A stretch of 64,000 bases of DNA, from positions 4,333,542 through 4,397,541 of the forward strand of contig JABACO010000006.1 of assembly GCA_013339895.1 (NCBI GenBank). The letters run 5' to 3'. Below, piece by piece: positions 60,940 through 64,000 of the stretch. The notes under the pieces are model-generated. The model searched no databases, had not been told where the DNA came from, and saw only the letters and a program-made list of their open reading frames with translations. Position 1 is the stretch's first letter; every line of letters starts with the position of its first letter. A program made the translations under genes and the position numbers. The stretch is from Ephydatia muelleri (Eukaryota; Porifera; Demospongiae; Spongillida; Spongillidae).

Positions 60940-61740
60940 GACAATTGCAGGCTGATAGAATGCCTATGTCGTGTGTTTGGTAAGAACATGAAAATGGCTA
61001 CTGGTAGAGATGTCATAGACATTTGTGGCACAGATCAACTTGCTTCTGACCTCAAAGCTGGTATGGAAGGTGTCATACAAGTCCTGACAGACCTTTACAA
61101 GGAGAGTGTAAACAGTGGGTGGGGCTTCCTCCTGGTAGATGCATTTAACTCTTTCACGGGCAACAGAGCAATATTGCGCCACAGGTGCTATACTAAAGCC
61201 GCTCTGTTTATCTAAACAGTTAACACTTTGCAGTCAACAACATATTGATCAATTGTTTCTGGTCATATAGTGTAAGTTGTTTGCTAACTACATTTTCCTG
61301 CAATGCACAACACTTATTTTTGCACAACATGCGTACCGTAATAATTGGCTTTGCCCGTGAAAGAGTTCAACATAGCTACAGTCTTGTGGAATGAATGCAT
61401 AAGGTGCAGCTGTTTCCTATTTAATACATACCTGTTGTTACTGTTAAAAGGGTCTGAGCACATGCATCCTTTATAGTAAAGAGGGCAACACAATGTCACC
61501 CATTATCAATGCTATTTTCTGCGGTGACTGTTCTACCACTGATTCAGTCTAGATAGCAACTAAATGGAACCAAAGTCAGTATGCTGATGATTCTGCATGT
61601 GAGGAAACCTTTAACTGGACTGGGACTGGCTTGGTGTAGCTAAAGTTTGGTCCATCATATGACTCTTCCCAGAACCCTCCAAGTGCTTCATAATAGTTGC
61701 AATGAATTATGCTGGAAGCACCTAGCCTCTTCAAAGACTT
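60940..61740 (+). mobile_element. Reverse-transcriptase fossil (retrotransposon)
   Basis: Translated pieces resemble the palm region of a reverse transcriptase of mobile-element type: a block with MATGRDVIDICGTDQLASDL, then GWGFLLVDAFNSF, and a later block with the YADD signature. The family is uncertain (non-LTR or DIRS-like are both possible). Only part of one domain is present and it is broken by several disruptions, so it is an old fragment. Confidence 0.65.
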
Positions 61741-61871
61741 CGGAGAACAAGTTACTACCTGTCATCTTTTTTTGAAATGTCTAAATTTGATAGCAATCTG
61801 TGTTCAAACTTTTTCTATACTAAATGTTAGAAAGATATGTGACTCCAAAGTTGGTGGTGGGAGGATGGTTG

Positions 61872-61873
<2 letters not shown>

Positions 61874-61918
<45 letters not shown>
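61874..61918 (+). repeat. GT microsatellite
   Basis: About 21 GT units. A second impure GT/GGT stretch lies at 62499-62536. Confidence 0.95.
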
Positions 61919-61919
<1 letters not shown>

Positions 61920-63320
61920 ACTGATTAGAATAATCAAGCATGCATTGGATGCTGTTTATTATGTAATACAGATCTTTAAAAATTAATGTATTATTTTACA
62001 ATAAGATACATGTTATTAATTACAACATACGAGTCATTCTGCTTAAAGAGGAAGCCTCATGAGCCCTACGATTGGCGCGAACAAATAGTTACTCAAGAAA
62101 ATTATTAACAGTTACATTAGGTGCTTGATTTAACAGCAATAACAGTACGAGTACGTATTATAAAGCAAAGAAATGAAAGGTGGAAATATGTAGGACCGAA
62201 ACATGCCAGGGTGCTAGTGAGCAGTGTGCCGCTCCGTCATCAAACCCTCACAACCACAAGCTAGCAGTTGCAAAGGATAGTCTGGTCTGACAAAACCAAC
62301 AGTTTCTGAGTAAGGTTTCTCTTATTCGGTTACAAGCTAGCAGCATGCTGCTATACGTTTGGTAAAATAGTGTGCCTCTCTGTGTAGGAGTCCGTCAACT
62401 GACTACAATGCAGATCTTCAACTGCTCTCTGATAAAGCCTTTTTTCTCTTTTGCTGCACTTTCAGGACTGCCTCTGCGATATGGTGTTTATTATATGTGA
62501 GTGTGTGTGAGTGTGTGTGTGTGGGTGGGTGTGGGTCAGGTGAGATTTAACATTTCTAAACAAATTTGGAAGGAACTTCTCCAGCATTTTTATGGGAATG
62601 ACAAGGCCAACCTGCTGAGCATATGTTTAGGGTAGTTGACATCATCCATGAATAATTTGTATGCCGAGAGAGGCAATAATCAGATTACATATATATATGA
62701 ACCTATCACTCAAAAATTGGACATTATGATTCAGAATTATTTCCAACTTCCCATAATAGGTTTATCTGCAAAAATAATAAGACCCTTCTTATTAGACAGA
62801 AATGTACTCACGTTGTTCACGAGATGCATACATAACGCGCTATGAATATTTAAATTTTTGGTATGCTTTCAAACATTGCTTTGTCCCTGCTATGGTGATG
62901 TGAATTTTATTTGGTATCAAAAGGTTTGTCTTTTGAAGCTCTCCCTCTGTCATGAGTATTACTGGAAGCGGTTACAGTATGATGTGAATGATTGTAGCAC
63001 CTCTTTTGCTGTCAGTAAATTCTAACATTAGCCATTTCTAATGTATGAATGTATTTACAATACATGTAATCTATGTATAAGCAGTATTCTAGCCAAACAG
63101 AATCTCGAACATCATAAAGCTGCTATATCTTAGTTGTTTTTGCATACAGGTGTCTGTTTAAACGCGTCTCTTTAGTGGGTTGTGCAATAGATGCACAAAG
63201 AAAACTATGCATTACGTACACATTACTGAGCATCTTGCGTATTTATATGCGAGGTTTTCAGTTCTCCTATAGTACATCCCATGCACTATATTATTATCAT
63301 TGCATCTAAGGGAGTCATGC
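61919..63320. other. Intergenic, no gene seen
   Basis: AT-rich. The open frame 62636-62845 has no splice or homology support. Confidence 0.4.
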
Positions 63321-63326
63321 TAATAA

Positions 63327-63575
63327 ATTACAAGTATCACGAGAAAAATGTTGTTAAACAATTCAAGTTGACAACACAACAATAGACCGGCTTTGACGCG
63401 GGCAGCCCCGATTTTAAAGCGGGCAGTCGGGCCAGATTTTAAATCGGCCGAAACAGACATATGTACATGTCGGTAGTTGCATTATGTAATGTCTGGAGCA
63501 ATATTCAATTGACTAATAAATTACAAGTATCACGAGAAATCAATGCTGTTAAACAATTCATGTTGAAAACACGAC
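63327..63575 (+). repeat. Direct repeat of about 55 bp
   Basis: The block aaattacaagtatcacgaga plus a following ttaaacaattca segment occurs at 63325-63382 and again at 63519-63576. The 135-bp interval contains gcgggcag twice (63398, 63420). Confidence 0.75.
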
Positions 63576-63868
63576 AAAGGAAATTGCAAATTCAATACTT
63601 TAATTTGACCGCGTGCAGCCAGTCACATGTGGCTGCCATGACTACGGGGGCACAGCCACCTCCGATACCTTTGAACAATCTTGGCTTATCTATCTTACGA
63701 TTATGATCGACGTCCGACCTGAACTGTTCGCGTCAGCAAACAATAGGCCAACGAGGCGTACACTGTACGTTCCGCAAATCATCACGATGCAAAATACTAA
63801 TTATCAATAAATTAAGAGGTGGAGAGAGGGATTATAATCGCTGCCGGCCCTTCTAGTTGGAAGATGCC

Positions 63869-63917
63869 ATGACACCGCTTGAAGTGCTGACGTTTGCTGC
63901 GTCCTTCTCTGCCGTTC
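63869..63917 (+). CDS. Probable signal-peptide exon of a further receptor gene
   Basis: ATG at 63869 reads MTPLEVLTFAASFSAV and meets a strong donor (gttc|gtgagt) in phase 1 after 49 nt, the same design as the first exons of genes A, B, D and E. The rest would lie beyond the window. Short, so chance cannot be excluded. Confidence 0.4.
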
Positions 63918-64000
63918 GTGAGTGGTGCAGACTCGTATTCAACACCATGCACATGTCACACTCCGCATACTTCATGTCACGTTTAAACGTTTGCGATTAC

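Overview
The window looks like draft-quality metazoan genomic DNA, most likely from a sponge (demosponge). It has short introns with GT..AG borders, compact multi-exon genes for cell-surface proteins, abundant MITE-like inverted repeats, microsatellites and long G or C runs, and no bacterial-style operons. The taxon is an inference; no rRNA, tRNA or unmistakable housekeeping gene was found. Two N runs of exactly 1000 and 100 bases mark scaffold joins.

Large-scale layout. Positions 1-16366 are the reverse complement of 20328-36744, so the first 37 kb is an inverted duplication with arms of at least 16.4 kb. The arms flank the 1000-N gap (16367-17366) and a 3 kb unique spacer (17367-20327). The left arm stops exactly at the gap, so the simplest reading is a second haplotype contig scaffolded in the wrong orientation; a true palindrome is not excluded. 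Each arm also contains an older tandem duplication of two units: unit A (about 4 kb) and unit B (about 6.3 kb). From 36745 to 64000 the sequence is unique.

Genes. The main theme is a cluster of related type I receptor-like genes. Each has a signal-peptide exon, an Ig-like exon, fibronectin type III (FN3) exon(s), a membrane exon and a cytoplasmic tail, with nearly all introns in phase 1. They are gene A and gene B in each arm (four copies), an orphan tail exon at 41117-41344, gene C (42728?-45177, no membrane exon found), a small secreted candidate E (45720-46299), a complete nine-exon gene D (55183-60062, 576 codons), and the probable first exon of another gene at 63869. In the right arm and beyond all point rightward; the left-arm copies are mirrored. 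Gene D has an ITAM-like tyrosine pair in its tail. The membrane-distal Ig exons differ strongly between C and D, whereas the membrane-proximal exon is about 91% identical in protein. That pattern suits a recognition-receptor family diversifying at its tip, but this role is inference.

The arms also carry a few unrecognised reading frames (2508-3032, 4598-5275 and 31342-32043, a first exon at 1216-1323), each open in one arm and usually disrupted in the other. The spacer holds a Lys/Arg-rich repeat ORF and a MITE. The unique right half holds a Ty3/Gypsy integrase fossil, a reverse-transcriptase fossil, a 31-bp minisatellite with a three-unit higher-order period, a 184-bp spacerless palindrome and a 950-bp foldback with matching ORFs in both arms. 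Long stretches between (36.9-40.5 kb, 48.0-50.5 kb, 51.5-53.8 kb, 61.9-63.3 kb) appear gene-free.
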